From Glycine soja (Eukaryota > Streptophyta > Magnoliopsida > Fabales > Fabaceae), in the NCBI RefSeq assembly GCF_004193775.1, contig NC_041004.1:37410411-37474410 (forward strand): a stretch of DNA of 64,000 nucleotides, written 5' to 3'. Of the stretch, positions 36,575 through 50,132 are shown in pieces. Each line of letters begins with the position of its first letter. The first letter of the stretch is position 1. Below the pieces are notes generated by a model. It was not told the origin of the DNA, did not search any database, and saw only the letters and a list, made by a program, of their open reading frames with translations. Made by a program: the position numbers and the translations under genes.

Positions 36575-39500
36575 CAACAAATATTTATTTGTCTATTTAA
36601 ATAGGTTGACCTGTTACATTTAAAAGGCTTTTTAAATAGCCTAGAGCCTGACCTTTTTAACTAGATAGGCTTTGATAAAAGCCTTGGCCTGGTTTATTTT
36701 CTAAAACAGCCTAGTCTGGCCTGAGCTCAAAGAGCTCCTTTTGAAATCAGTTCCTTTTAAAAGGATGCTAATGAGTTAGGTGGTTGGTTAATTGCTACCA
36801 CGACACATGGAATATGAGAAATATATTCTCTTGAGGTCAGTTGTCTCGTAGTTTCAGAAGCATGATGTTATCAAAGAAAGAAAATTGGTTATTTGAAAAT
36901 CATAATTTATGAACTGCAATTTAATAGTTTGTTCTGTTGCATTTTTGTATAATTTATTCTTACATTTGGAACTTTCTGGCTCTAGGTCCAAATATTCACA
37001 GATCATGAAACCTTTCGTTTAATGGGTAAGCCTTTTGTTAGCCTATGATTTAGCACTAAGCAATTTACTCCCTCCATTCTTTCTCCATGTGTTGTGTATG
37101 CATTCTTATCTTCTAGAAAGGAAAAGGGGGAGGTTCTTGGGACAACATTTGCTTCCATATAATAATTTGATTCTGTTTTGTATTATCAGGTAAAGAGCAT
37201 GCACTTGTGATAAGCAATCACAGAAGTGATATTGATTGGCTTGTTGGATGGGTTTCAGCTCAGGTGATTGTCTTATTTGATCTGATCTTTTCCACATGTT
37301 CAATGAAAGCAAATTAATACAGATTCAACTGTGTATTAATACAAGTAATTTATTTTATTCATAAGTTTGGAATGTTTGATATTATGTAAGGACAGAAAGG
37401 CCGATCAAAAAAAAAATTTAAGGACAAAACGACACATTTGAGGGTTACTTATGCATGTTTTATTATTATATAATAAAATATGCTACTCTTTGATTTGCTA
37501 TCTTCTATTTTTGTGACATATTTGTTTGGTTTCTGCTTGAACTGCTGATTGGTTATTCAATTTCATTCAACAGCGTTCAGGTTGTCTTGGCAGCACTCTA
37601 GCTGTGATGAAGAAATCTTCAAAGTTTCTGCCGGTATATGCTTCTGACTTGTAGTTTCAAAATGAATTTATTCAGTCATTATGAATAAATCACCTAAAGT
37701 GCTCCCTGCACTGTAGAGGATCTTAATTTGGGGAAACAGTAACACCTAATTCTCTTTTATATATTCCACTTTCTCTCATGTTTTCATAACATCAATTGTA
37801 AACTTTCTAGTATAAATTCATACTCGTTTTTTTAATCTCCCTCTTAGGAATAATTTTGGCTTATACTTATTCAGTTATTCTTGTAAGTAGAATAAAATCT
37901 TGCCGGATATTTGTTAGTATTGGATAGAGGCTAAGTCCGTCATGGCCGCTGCCTAAACCCTAAAACAGAAAGATATTCAGTTCTTTTTTTGAATGTCTTA
38001 TCCTGAGTAGAACATTACAAGCATGATTTTTCTACTTATGATCCCAACTAGTTACCTTCAAATTGGGATAGAGGCTAAGTTCTACATTTGCAGGTCATTG
38101 GCTGGTCAATGTGGTTTTCTGAGTATCTTTTTCTGGAGAGAAGTTGGGCCAAGGATGAAAGCACATTAAAGGTATGACATGCTAAAATATAATTAATTTA
38201 TATGTTTTATGCTCATAAGATAAGGGATACATGCTTATGTTTGTCAAATCGATGTCTTCTTATTTCTTACTTATGCAGCAATACATTCAATGGCTATAAA
38301 TTTTCTCTCTCGGTGTATTAGATGTTTGATTTCATTTGGGAATCTCATTTGAATGTTTTGTTATCATATCTGCAGTCAGGCATCCAGCGACTGAGTGATT
38401 TCCCTCTTCCCTTTTGGCTAGCTCTCTTTGTAGAAGGAACGCGTTTTACACAGGCCAAACTATTAGCTGCTCAGGAATATGCCACTTCCACTGGATTGCC
38501 TGTTCCTAGAAATGTTTTGATTCCAAGAACTAAGGTGAAATATAATTTTTTTTTGCCTTCTTTCCCTTGCTTTTCGTTCCATGGATTGGAAGCTACACTG
38601 TATTAATCTGGTCTAGGTATTAGTCTTAATTATTATGTGTTAGCAGAGCTATTATAGACTTGTAAATCTTAGCAGTACTTGCAATTTCATTTATCTTTTA
38701 ATAATCTGTCAAAAACAAAATGTTGAGAGGAAAACTTGTTAGGGTGGTGTAGAACATCAAACAGAACTACAAGAGAACTAGAGAAGTGACCTAGGAATTA
38801 CATCTAGGGTTTGTTTGCTTCACACAAACAAGAGTTGTGCAATTTCATTTATCTTATATTCTGTCAAAAGGAAAATGTTTAGAGGAAAACTTGTTAGGGT
38901 GGTGTAGAAAATCAAACAGAACTAGAGAAGTGACCTAGGAATTACATCTAGGGTTTGTTTGCTTCACACAAACAAGAGCAGTGTAATTTCTCATTTATCT
39001 TATAATCTATCAAAAAGGAAATGTTGAGAGGGAAAAAGAACCCAGGAGATCTGATGGAATTTGTATGTCAATTACTGACTGGTGGATATTATTTATATTA
39101 TACTAAGTAATAAATAGTAGTGGTAATAGTAATACAAGGGTTTACTGTACAATTACCCTAATTACTGTAATTAGATAATAATATACAACATAAAATCATA
39201 CCGTAACTACCCTATTTACACTGTTTCTAACAGAAAGCATTACAACTGTTGGCATGAGAACAGTTTCAGAATTTCGATCCATACAGATAAGGAATGAATA
39301 TAAGGATATATTGTCACCCATAGATGTGACAATATTAAATTCTTCTTTTAAAAGGCCCACATTGTTACTTACCCCAGAACAAAGTCTTCTACATATGTAA
39401 AACTGTGTGTTAGCTCTCATTTATTAACTTATGCTACATGCTACAAGAATTAGGAAAGTAATTCTATTTTTACTCTAATATTTATCATGTAATATTTACT

Positions 39501-41526
39501 GTTGTGTTTCTTTCAGGGTTTTGTTTCTGCAGTAAGTCATATGCGCTCATTTGTTCCTGCCATTTATGATGTAACAGTAGCCATCCCTAAGAGTTCCCCT
39601 GCTCCTACAATGCTAAGACTCTTCAAGGGACAACCTTCAGTGGTAAAGCAATCAAAATCAAGATTTAGAAATAACTCTATCTTAAGTCTCCATCAATTTT
39701 TTCTCTGCCTATATTATTTGAGTGTCATTGAATATTATAATAGAAAGTAGGGAGAATAATGATATTTTTTCTCATTAGTTCATCAGAAACATTACGAAAT
39801 ATAGATGGAGAGGAGAGAGGAAAAAAAAGTGATAAAGTTTCCTCAAACTTATCTCAACTTATCATATAACAAAACTGGAACATAATGATAGATAAATACA
39901 ATCTTATCCTGATCCTAAGGATAAACAGCAGAAACATAATGATAAAACAAACAGATTTGCAGATCCAGGAAATTGATTCTAACAAGGGCAGCATGTAGAT
40001 CGTTACCTGATTGGGCTAAAGAGCAAGAAGGGAGGTTTACAGATGGATTTGAGGACTGTAGAAGTTTCACTAGTGTGTCTATTTGTTCCTTTGTGAATGA
40101 AAGGTCTCCAGGAGAAGATTGCTGGCCTTGGACTTCACTTATGGCTGTAGAATTTTATGGGTTTTTTACTTCTCCAGCAAGATGCCCAAGCTTTCCTTTT
40201 TCTTCCACTACCAGCTTCACAGTTTGTGCTTACTAGATAATTTTTGCCATTCAATTTATGAATACTGAATTGAATGGAACCAGATCCTGTTGATGACAGG
40301 ACATCATCTCCAGCTGCTGGAGTAGTGGTAGAAATGATGTACCCTGGCTCTCCAGAAGAATTTGAGCCATGATTGGCTCCTGTCACACCTGTTTCCCCCA
40401 TGGCTCTGGTATGCCCCAGAGCTCTGCTACCAAATAGAAAGTGGGGAGAATAATGATATTTTTTTTCTCATTAGTTCAGTAGAAGCATGCTAAAAAATAT
40501 AGACAGAAAAAAGAAAAAAAAAGGAGATAACTTTCTTCAGATAACAAAATGAAACATAATGATTTAATTTTTTTATTGACAAATGTTAGTTGTTAGTTTG
40601 TTAGTGGAGAGGATTCAAACCCAAGACGACCTCTCCCCCCCCTCCCTTCTCCCTTCACCACCAAGCTCTATTATGTTTACTTTATGATTTAATTTTGTTG
40701 ACTTCATGAAGAGGATCTGTGATATTCTTTCCACAGGTGCATGTTCATATCAAGAGGCATTTGATGAAGGAACTGCCAGATACAGATGAGGCTGTTGCTC
40801 AATGGTGTCGAGATATATTTGTGGCCAAGGTGCATGTTGAAAGAACTTTTTTACCGTTCTATTGTTTTTTTCCCCTCACTGTCCACATATTGGTAAATGT
40901 GGTATAAATATAATTGTTTGTTTTTTCTATGTAGAACTATGATTAATGGTAGATTTTGAAAAATTGCGCACAATGTTCTACTTGCAGAGTTGATTTTCAC
41001 TATATCCCATTGTGCTTTGTTTAACAATATCACTCATTTTATTTTCTTTTTTTACCTGTTGGCAAACTAGGATGCTTTGTTAGACAAACATATGGCTGAG
41101 GGTACTTTTAGTGATCAAGAGCTGCAGGATACTGGTCGACCAATAAAGTCTCTTCTGGTGAGATACTTTCTCAAAATGTCTAATTCTTTAATATTCTTAT
41201 TAATCAGATCTTCTTTTCTTTTGTATCCCATTTGCGTATAGATTTTTTTTTATTCTTTTCGGTCAAGCCATGGATGTTTTCCTAAAGAACCATGAATTTC
41301 ATGTTGGGAGCAGGTAGTTATATCTTGGGCGTGTCTGGTTGTTGCGGGGTCTGTAAAGTTCCTGCAATGGTCTTCGTTACTCTCTTCCTGGAAGGGTGTT
41401 GCATTTTCAGCTTTTGGTTTGGCAGTTGTTACTGCACTTATGCAAATTCTGATTCAATTCTCACAGTCAGAGCGTTCAAACCCGGCCAAGATCGTGCCTG
41501 CAAAGTCAAAAAACAAGGGGTCTTGA
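34712..41526 (+). CDS. LPAT2: 1-acyl-sn-glycerol-3-phosphate acyltransferase (LPAT2 class), 11 exons
   Basis: It adds a fatty acyl group from acyl-CoA to lysophosphatidic acid, making phosphatidic acid at the ER for membrane lipids. Exons 34712-34792, 35156-35278, 36986-37025, 37190-37263, 37574-37633, 38094-38171, 38376-38534, 39517-39642, 40737-40829, 41071-41157 and 41314-41526 join in frame to 377 residues. The catalytic HX4D motif (NHRSDIDW, His92 and Asp97) and the substrate-binding EGTR motif (172-175) are intact. Hydrophobic spans lie at about 5-35 and in the last exon (about 310-360). The tail ends Lys-rich and is about 12 residues shorter than Arabidopsis LPAT2, whose sequence it follows closely from the first residues, which fixes the start. 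Introns hold a tandem repeat and a small antisense retroelement but all splice sites look sound. Confidence 0.95.
36390..36745. mobile_element. Possible transposon remnant in LPAT2 intron 2
   Basis: An (ATA)n run (36539-36573) is followed by 150 bases built of related words such as ataggttgacct, aggctttttaaatagccta and ttggcctggttta. This resembles repeated plant elements with aggcct-rich ends. No inverted repeats or target duplication were found. Confidence 0.3.
38681..39030. repeat. Tandem duplication in LPAT2 intron 7
   Basis: Two long units (38681-38838 and 38839-38982) and the start of a third share gcaatttcatttatctt, gaggaaaacttgttagggtg and acctaggaattacatctagg. The second unit is 14 bases shorter. 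Confidence 0.85.
39052..39232 (-). mobile_element. Possible solo LTR in LPAT2 intron 7
   Basis: On the minus strand the block begins TGTTAGAAACAGTG and ends TTCCATCA, as a copia-type LTR would. The flanking 5-mers (agatc and gaaag) do not match, so this rests on the terminal bases and composition only. Confidence 0.3.
39741..40570 (-). mobile_element. Miniature, internally deleted copia-like element, antisense in LPAT2 intron 8
   Basis: Direct repeats at 39741-39890 and 40432-40570 share aatagaaagt(a/g)gggagaat and on. They read as short LTRs. On the minus strand the right repeat is followed by TGGTAGCAGAGC, nearly the standard plant primer-binding site for initiator Met-tRNA, and by an ATG at 40401 opening a gag-like frame ([13 protein letters not shown]). 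Later comes [16 protein letters not shown] and a SLAQSG phrase typical of the end of gag. Protease, integrase and reverse transcriptase are absent. It can only move with help. Confidence 0.7.
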
Positions 41527-42319
41527 TTTATTTGGCGAACTTAAAGTTGCATTTATGTGTGATGAGTGACTCATGTAATACTCATTATTTTGCTTTCAAC
41601 ATCTTATCATAGTATGCTTCTATTCTATATATGTACTATTATGAATGCTTATCGATTCATTGTTTTTAATTTAATTAGGATATCCTTTTGTATTGACAGT
41701 CTAGGGGATGGCCTAGAAAAATTCAACCACCTATTTTATTTTACTCTTGGCCATTCATGCCCTTGAGGTTTATTACTGGATAACCTACACGGATACCCAC
41801 TAGGGGTCATCTTAATGATAGGAGGTTTGGGTGTTTTGACTAAGTCTTAGGTTCTAATTTTGTTGTTTCCATTATACACACTAAAAAAAACCCTACACAG
41901 GTTGTTATATATTATCCAATAAACATGAACTGTCTAGTTTTTCGATTGAGGAGGGTAACATGGTCCCTTAATTTAAGGCATAAGCTGGAAATGTGGCCTT
42001 ATCATTATTTTCCTCAGCTAGCCTCTAGACCACAACGGTTTCTGATGTTAAATGACAATTTGACACCCTAGTGTGTAACTATCATTGTAATATGTATTAT
42101 TTCTGTTGTATGAGTTTGTTAAAATGCACCTTAAGATTAAGGAATGGATAATAATAATTTACTGCTTGAAAAGCATATGTAGCGTCTTCAAAAATAAAGA
42201 AAATATTCAATGCTATTAAGACACGCCCACTCACATGGATGTATAAAATGAGAAATGACAATTAGTCTTGACTGTACAATATATTCTGATTGTTTATGTA
42301 AAATGGACAACCATCTCGA
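41527..42319. other. LPAT2 3' region and AT-rich spacer
   Basis: It begins with the LPAT2 3' untranslated region. No further gene or clear repeat is visible. Confidence 0.4.
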
Positions 42320-42625
42320 TTTTTTTTAAGGAAAGAAACTAATCATTTCATAATGAATAATAGTGTGAATACAACTTCGACTGAAATAAAAAAAAAAATC
42401 ATGACTAACAAAATCTAGACTTCCTTGCTAAACAATGAGCGACTTGGTTGGTTTGCTTTCGAATGAAACTAACTTAATAGTTTTGGATAAGATTGAGCTT
42501 CACTTTGCTTTGTTGAATAATGGCATCAAATTCTGAGTTTTGAGAACATCCAATAATGACTTCATTGAACCTATCAACAACCAGCTTACAATCTTATTCA
42601 AAATCAACATTCTGCAGTGAGTAAA
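42320..42625 (-). mobile_element. LINE 3' fragment (RNase H-like tail)
   Basis: On the minus strand, interrupted frames encode DCKLVVDRFNEVIIG followed by VSFIRKQTNQVAHCLARKS, the RNase H-like end of plant LINE polyproteins. A T-rich run near 42320 fits a poly(A) tail. Only the last 300 bases of the element remain. Confidence 0.7.
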
Positions 42626-45404
42626 GGATGTAATGTTATTATCATCTTATTGTTAAATTAATATAGTGCGTTAATGATTACATAGCTCAATTTTTTGAAG
42701 GAACCAAGTAAGTGAAATCAATACTGTGACGACTATGGGAAAATTTACAGAGATTTTCTACTAATCATGGGTACTTACTACTTAAGACACTAGAATATGC
42801 ATTTGCCCAGTGTCTTCTCTTGCTTCTTTCTTATTGTTTTGCGCCGTAAAGAGATGATTCAGAAAGTTTGTTGAAAAACCCATATAAAGATTATTGGACC
42901 ATAGGCCCACTGCCCAGCAACTTAGTCCTTATCCAACTCATTCTTATCAATCTCCAAAGCAGCATAGGAAAGTGAATACATTTAAATTCAGCTTTATGTG
43001 CATGTTGTAGCTGCCAATATATTTAAAGGACACAACAACAACACAAAGTGACAATATCTCAATTATGATCTCAGAATGCTTAATACTTTGTGGTCTCTGT
43101 CAAAAGCTCAAAGTAACTGATGAAAGTGACATCATTTTTGGACTTTCCGGAGGGTCATTGATGACTGAATATTGCTGTTATCTCCTTCCCCCTCCCCCCA
43201 TAAACTTTTTTTTTTTTTTATCGAGTTTTTTAAGTACTAGTAAACTATATTCAGCTTCAAAACAGAATATGCGAATTTATGATTGGAAATTTGATATACT
43301 GAAGAAAAAAAATCCTTCAAAAGATAACTATGATTGGAAATTTGAATTTTACGTACATTTCAATTCATTTTTATAAAGACTTATTATTGTGGGGAGGAAT
43401 GGAAATCATTATTAATAGAGACTACTAATCTGGATTTTATTGTCAACTTGACCAAACATCAATTCAGTGTTAATCCGTTCATCTATGAATGGACAAAAAA
43501 GTAATAATGTTGTGTGCTGAAACTCAGAGCTTGATGTTCAATCTTCAAACAGGCCCTGTGTATTTAGTTGTGTGATGCATGCCTGATGGATTTATCTTTC
43601 ACCATCATGTACAGTGAACTCAATTAAACTTAAAGAGAGAGAAAATGATGTCACAACTTTGTACGAACAGTGACTCTCAATCATGCATCATATATGCTTG
43701 CAATATATTTAACTGCCGTCTCTCTTCCAAGATTAAGAGTGCCACCAACTGTCCTAATTTCAGACTCTCTCCAGTACATTAGTGTTGAGTAGTTCCATTC
43801 TTCACTTTATTTATTCTTTCATTTCATAATATATTGTATAGTTTATGTCAAACTAATCATTAATACTACATAGAGTCAGATGAATATATTATAGAAAATT
43901 ATTGGACATCAAGGGAAGTGATCAAGTGACTATCATTGCAAGAAAAAGACTTTGTTTTGAAATTAAAATAGAGCATTTTATCCAAATGAAATCATTAAAG
44001 AGCTATAATATCTTATTACTGATGCTTTTCTGGTTATTAATACATATTCCGTGCTTTTGGTTTGTAAAAATTCCAACATCTATATTATTTTTTCAACTGA
44101 GAACTTGGTATTTTGTATATTAAGAAATTATCATTGAATTTGACTGGGACATATCAATTCTAATTAATCTCTATTTTTCACTGAGTATCTCTTCACATGC
44201 ATTACATTGAAATTAACACTTAACTGAGCCCATGGTACCAGTGGTTAAGTAAAGTCCTCCCAAGAGTAATAACTCAAGAATTTGAATCATTGACACGATA
44301 AATGGAGTTTGTCTAAGCTTTATCCAAGATACGATTGAAGTTTGTCGGAGAATACAGTTTATACTTTGAATTGGAGTCAAATCACATTGGATAAATTAAT
44401 CTCTAACCGTGAAGCTAATATTAATTATTAGTATAATTAGTGTAAAAGTATTTAATTTTAAGGAAGTTTCGTAAGTATTTTTTGCAAAGTTTTGCATAGA
44501 CAGAGTGTTATAACCGATTCGACCCTCAATGTTAAAATCTGCGGTGAAGTCAATGTTAAAGTTATTAAAATATTATCTTAAGTTTTTAATTAATTATGTA
44601 GTCACTGTGGTTAATATATGCAATAATATGATATGTTTGAGAGTTTTTTTAATTTATTAATAAATACAAAAAATATGATATTAATAATTTATATACTTTT
44701 TTTTTAAAAAAAAAGTACATTAAATAGTAAAAGCAGATTATATAAACATTTAAAAATCAAATGCAAAGTAAAAATAATGTGTGTGTTTTATATATAATTA
44801 ATTAACAATAGTATTTTTTTTTCAAACGAAGCTTTTAAAATATGAAGTACTAGTACTAGTTATTTATTCTTCTTGGTGATTATAGGGATTGAGAATTGCA
44901 GGCTAGGGTATAGATATTGGAAGTTTTCAGAAGACATGGCATGGAAACAGAGAATGATGTTTAGTTAATTGCTTATACTCATTTTACAATGCAAACTCAC
45001 TCGAGCTGTCTTGGAAATATAAAGGATGGAAATAAGCATGGGATCTCGATCAGGTCAACACATACTCTTTTTATGCAAAAATTGTTTGCATTGTGTTCCC
45101 TTTTTACCCACACAAATTTTACCTCTATCTTTTTGTTAAATGTATCAAAACCATGCTAGAGTCCATAAATCATTAAATCTCTTCAACCATATTCCAAACA
45201 ATATTAAGAATATTTGCATTGTCTTTTTGCTGGAATGACAATCCTATGCATATAGTGCTTCCCCCACTCTATATATGTTCTCAACCAAACGAATTTGTGT
45301 TCACATGATGTATTTGCTCAAAAAATGCTAGTACATGTTTAATTTCACATTTGGAAAAGATTTTCAAGGGGCGAACGTTGAGTGTCGTGAAGATATATAT
45401 ATAT
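42626..45404. other. Intergenic DNA without a recognised gene
   Basis: AT-rich, with a few short open frames that have no recognisable domain. A C-rich and T-rich run at about 43187-43220 is the only compositional feature. Confidence 0.45.
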
Positions 45405-46511
45405 GGGGTAAATAATAACTTTTATCGTTAAATGTGTAATTCACTGACAAATGTATATATGAAAGATGAAAATATAAAATTTAGTTCTCAAAAGTGTAAA
45501 AAATAACATAAAAGGATGAATTTGTCACTGAAATGATTGTGAACATGACCATGCTAACTATATTGGACAAAAATATCAGTAATTTTTTATTGAACGAAAA
45601 TGCCAATATTTTTTAATTGGAGGAAAATGCTAGTAATTTTTTTAGACTTAAATGTCAGTATGTTCCATTGGACCAAAAATGTTATTAAGTTATCATTATT
45701 GAAAGAAAATGTCACTAATTTTTTTATTAGACCTAAATATCAATATGTTTTTATTGGACTAATTTGTTGAATCCAAAATTTCGTTTCATTTAAGAATAAA
45801 ATATAATTTTAGGATAAATTTTCGCCATTTTTTATCGTTACAAGCATAACATTGCAATAATCACTTTAAAAAATATATTGACAAATACATTTTAAAACAA
45901 ACATAATAACAACGATAATATTGATTGTCAACCATAATTTGTCTGTCACAATAGAAATTATTTAAAATAAACATTGTACCAGTTTGTCAAAATAAAACAT
46001 TGTAACACTGTATCAATCATTACAAAATTTTCCAAATTACCCTAAAAGATAAATATATCTCATATTTCACTTTTTCAAATCTTGACCATTTTATTAACGG
46101 TGACGGACGGAAGTTAATGGCCGGATATATTTATCGCACTTTTTACACTTTCGGGGACTAAATTTTATATTTTTATCTTTCAGGGATACATTTGTCAGCG
46201 AATTACAATTTAGGAAAAAAAGGGTTATTTACCCATTCATATTTTCAGAGAATGAGAAGACGACAAGTCAAGAAAATATTATGACAAATATGTTAGCAAT
46301 TAGAGATGACCACATTGACAATCATTTAAGTGACAAATTCATCCATTTGTGTCACGTATGCTATTTTATTAACGGTGACAGATTGAAGTTAACAGCTGAA
46401 TATATTTGTCACACTTTTTACACTTTCAGGGACTAAATTTTGTATTTTCATTTTGCAAGAATGCATTTGTTAGTGAATTACACATTCAGGGACAAAAGTG
46501 GCTATTTACCC
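45405..46511. mobile_element. TIR DNA element with doubled right end
   Basis: The left end ggggtaaataataactttta and the right end (gctatttaccc) are inverted copies, with similarity over more than 100 bases including a shared block reading aaatataaaatttag. A second right end stands at about 46100-46235, so the terminal 145 bases occur twice in direct orientation (46100-46235 and 46365-46511). TA-rich flanks (atatatat) on both sides could be the target duplication but are ambiguous. The interior carries degenerate repeats of a word near ttggacgaaaatgtcagtaa. It has no coding capacity. Confidence 0.75.
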
Positions 46512-46645
46512 ATATATATATTTAAAATCAACATAATAAAAATCATTTGTTATCTTAAAATCAACATAATAAAAATATTTTAAAATATACTAAAATATGG
46601 ATCATTTAATTATCTTTTTCTTGTTATTCAATTTTAACAAAATTT

Positions 46646-46873
46646 TGTTAAACTCACTCGAATGCATTCAAAAGTAAAACACACAATTAAATGAATGAAA
46701 AACTATATTTGATAACAAACTTTAGAATTCTACATATACAATATTATGAACCTTGCTTATATAGTAGATAACAAACATTGGTTAGGAGTAACTAATTCAA
46801 CTAACTCCCTTAATAGGTAACCAATCGAATATTGTTATTTAACTAACTTTCAATCTCTGCATTATTCCTAACA
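46646..46873 (-). repeat. 3' LTR of the copia element
   Basis: 228 bases beginning TGTTAGGAATAATG and ending TTTAACA on the minus strand. It is nearly the same as the copy at 53818-54034. The purine tract aaggaggag lies just upstream, at 46874-46884. Confidence 0.85.
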
Positions 46874-48675
46874 CTCCTCCTTAATTCAAAGTTGCATTTA
46901 CACATACAATTCCAATCGAAGCCTTTAACTCTCTAAACCTTTCTAACTTCAAAGCTTTACTAAAAATATCTGCCAACTAAATTTCAGTTTTGTAGTGCTC
47001 TAGTTTAAGCTTCTCATTGCTGACTTGGTCTCTTAAAAAATGAAACCTTATTTATACATGCTTGCTTCTTCCATGAAATGCTCGATGCCTTGCCAAATCA
47101 ATGGCAGATTTGTTGTCCACCAACAACATTACCTTGCTTTTACTCTTCACTTGCAATTCTTTCATCAAGACATCTAGCCATATTGCTTGACATGCAGTTT
47201 CTGAGGCTGCAATATACTCTGCTTCACAAGAAGAAAGTGCTACAATAGGTTCCTTTGTGGAGGACCAAGAGATTGGTGCTCCTCCAAAGAAGAAGATATA
47301 ACCTATTGTGTTTTTCCTGTCACACTTGTCTCCACACCAATCCAAATCAGAATATCCAACCAATTCTAGTTCTACATCAGCCTCTCCCTTTGGAAATAGA
47401 ATTCCAAAGTCCACTGTCCCTTGCACATATTAGTATCTTCTTTGCAGCTAACAAGTGAGACTACTTTGACTCTTGCATGAATCTACTGCTTAACCCAACA
47501 CTGAAGCTTAGATTGGGCCTTGTATTGCACAAATATCTCAAGCATCCAACTATCTTTCTGTAATAAGTAGGATCAACTAGATCTTCATATGTATCATTCT
47601 TTAAGACAAGTCCAACTTTAGCTGGTGCTCCTGCTGGATTGATTTGCTGCATGTTGAACCTTTTCAATAGACCTTTTGCATATTTAGATTGATGCATCAT
47701 TGTACCATATTGAGTCACTTTGAACTCAATTCCTAGAAAATAAGTGAGGAGTCCAAGGTCACTCATCTCAAATTCATTCATCATCTAACCTTTGAACATG
47801 TTAATTGCATTCTCACTGTTGCCAGTAATTAGGAGATCATCAACATATAGACACACTATCAATTTCTTTGCTTTCTCACTGCTTTTCCAGCATTTCACAT
47901 AAACTCCATGTTCTAAGGTGTATTTCTCAAAACCAATTTGAGACAAGAAGCCATCAATTCTCCTGTTCCAAGCTCTTGGAGCTTGTTTAAGCCCATCAAA
48001 TGCTTTCTTGAGCCTGTACAACTTGCTTTCTTTACCTCTGACCTCAAATCCCTGTGGTTGATGCACATAAACTACTTCTAAGGGACCATTCAAGAAAGCA
48101 TACTTCACATCAAGTTGATGCATGGACCAATTAGCATTGGTTACAGTGGCTACTACCAATCTAACAGTTTCAATCCTTGCCCCAATAGTGCATAGACTTC
48201 ACCATAATCAACTCCTGCCTTCCACAAGAAACCCTTTGCTACCAATCTGGCCTTATACTTCACCACTTCTCCCTTAGGATTAACCTTCACCTTGTATACC
48301 CATTTTAGTGCTATAGGCTTCTTGTGCTTAGGAGGATCTACCAATTCCTAGGTTTGATTCCTCTCAATAGTGTTGATCTCCTCTTTCGTAGCTTTTAACC
48401 ATTTTTCATTTGTCATTGCCTTTTCAAATTCAACAGGTTCAACTTCTGCTATAAATGAAAAGTGCACTAGTTCACCTTCTGAGTTGACTACTAAGTCTTG
48501 AAACAACTCATAGTCTCTCAAATGAGATGGCAAATTAACTTATCCTTGCTAATCTTCTCATAGTTTGATCTCCACTGACAATTGGTTTCTTCTTCTAGAA
48601 GTATCCTGGACTGAGTCTCTTTAGATGTTGTTTCCCAATTCCAGCTTCTACTCTCATCACATATCACATCCTTAT

Positions 48676-50132
48676 TGATAATTGCGAAATTTGAGTTAAT
48701 TTGATAGTCAATTTTGGCTAAGAATGATTGCAATTTCTTTACTTTACTGTTGTTTTTAAGGAAATAATAAAGGAATTAATATCATCATAGTTTTTTATTA
48801 GCAAAAGTTCAAAGAAAAAGATTTCAAGTGCTTTGGAGGAAAATTGATGCAAAACTTGGAAGGAAAAACATTAAAGAAAAATTGGAAGAATTGGACAGCT
48901 CGCTTAACGTGCAATTTAGGCTTTTAGCGCCCATCCTCGCTAAGCTGGAAAACTCAGGCTTAGCGTGAAGAAGGCCCACGAGGAAGTCCAAAGGCACACT
49001 TAGCGCGAAAGCTCGCGCTCTGCACGAAATCAGCGTGAAAAGTAAGCTACCTTAGGCCTATAAAGGGAGTAGGAAGCAGAAGGAAAAGACACCACCCCGG
49101 AGACTCAGAGCTCTGTAATGAATACATCTTAAGCCTGAGTATCTCTAATAGGGGAAATCCTCTTTCTATGTCCATTATCCCCTTTTCCTCCTCTATCCAT
49201 CCCTCTTCTTCTATCCATATCAGTCCCTAAAGTGTAAAGCCTCTCATGACAATGATAGGCTAAACCCCTTTAGTTAGGGCTTGACAAGCCTAAAAAGCCA
49301 AAAGATGTATTGTGTGCTTCATATCTATCAATGCAAACAATTGTTTTCTTTCCTATTATCCTTTCTTATTTTAACTTCATGCATCATTCATCTTTGCATT
49401 ATCTTTAGGAGTTAGGTGCTCGACAAAGGATAATCCTTAGTAGAAATAAAAGCAAGGTCTTATATGCATCAGTTTTAGAGATTAGTCGCTTGACAGAGGG
49501 TAATTTTTAATAGAACTCAAAGGAAGGAGTATCTTTATAAAACCATTTCTAGACATAGAGTGATTGCATTATGCTCATGCATCAAAACAAACATCTAGAA
49601 TTAGAACTTCATGCATTTTATCTATTGAGTCTTTGCAAAGACATTTGGGAGATAGATAGGTAAGATAGACTTGTCATCGTGAGACATCAGGGGCAAGTAT
49701 TCTAATAGATGTGGGTAGGAAAAAATAACCTAATTGATAGAGAAAAATCTAAAATAATATATCTTAAGCAAATAAGGCATGCTAGGTCCCAATATTATCA
49801 TATTCTAAATTTATCTTTGAGCATCATTATCTTTATCTTCTACATTTCTTATCTTTTACTTTAAAATCTTTTATCTCCTACGTTTTATCTCTTATCTCTT
49901 TGAATTTATATATTATCTCCTAATCTTCTATTTTAATTTCTTATCCTTCTTATCTCTTACCTTCTTTAAATTTTACATTTAAATTTCTTATCTCTTTTAC
50001 TTATCTTTTGCTTGTAAATCGAGTTTGCATTAATCTAAATACAAACAAAGTCTCTGTGAATTCGATACTCGGACTTCCGAGTACTTTACTACTTGAGACA
50101 AATTGATACACTTGCCAACGAGTTAAGACCTG
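48676..50132 (+). mobile_element. Solo LTR of a second family, inside the copia integrase/RT junction
   Basis: It starts TGATAATTGCGAAATTTG and ends near gagttaagacctg; cttat flanks both sides (48671-48675 and 50133-50137). It interrupts the copia polyprotein frame between integrase and reverse transcriptase. It contains cttagcgcgaaagctcgcgc-type words and a TATA-like cctataaa followed by ggaagcagaaggaaaagaca. No internal retroelement genes lie between the duplications, so it is a solo LTR. The last bases depart from the usual CA end. Confidence 0.8.
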
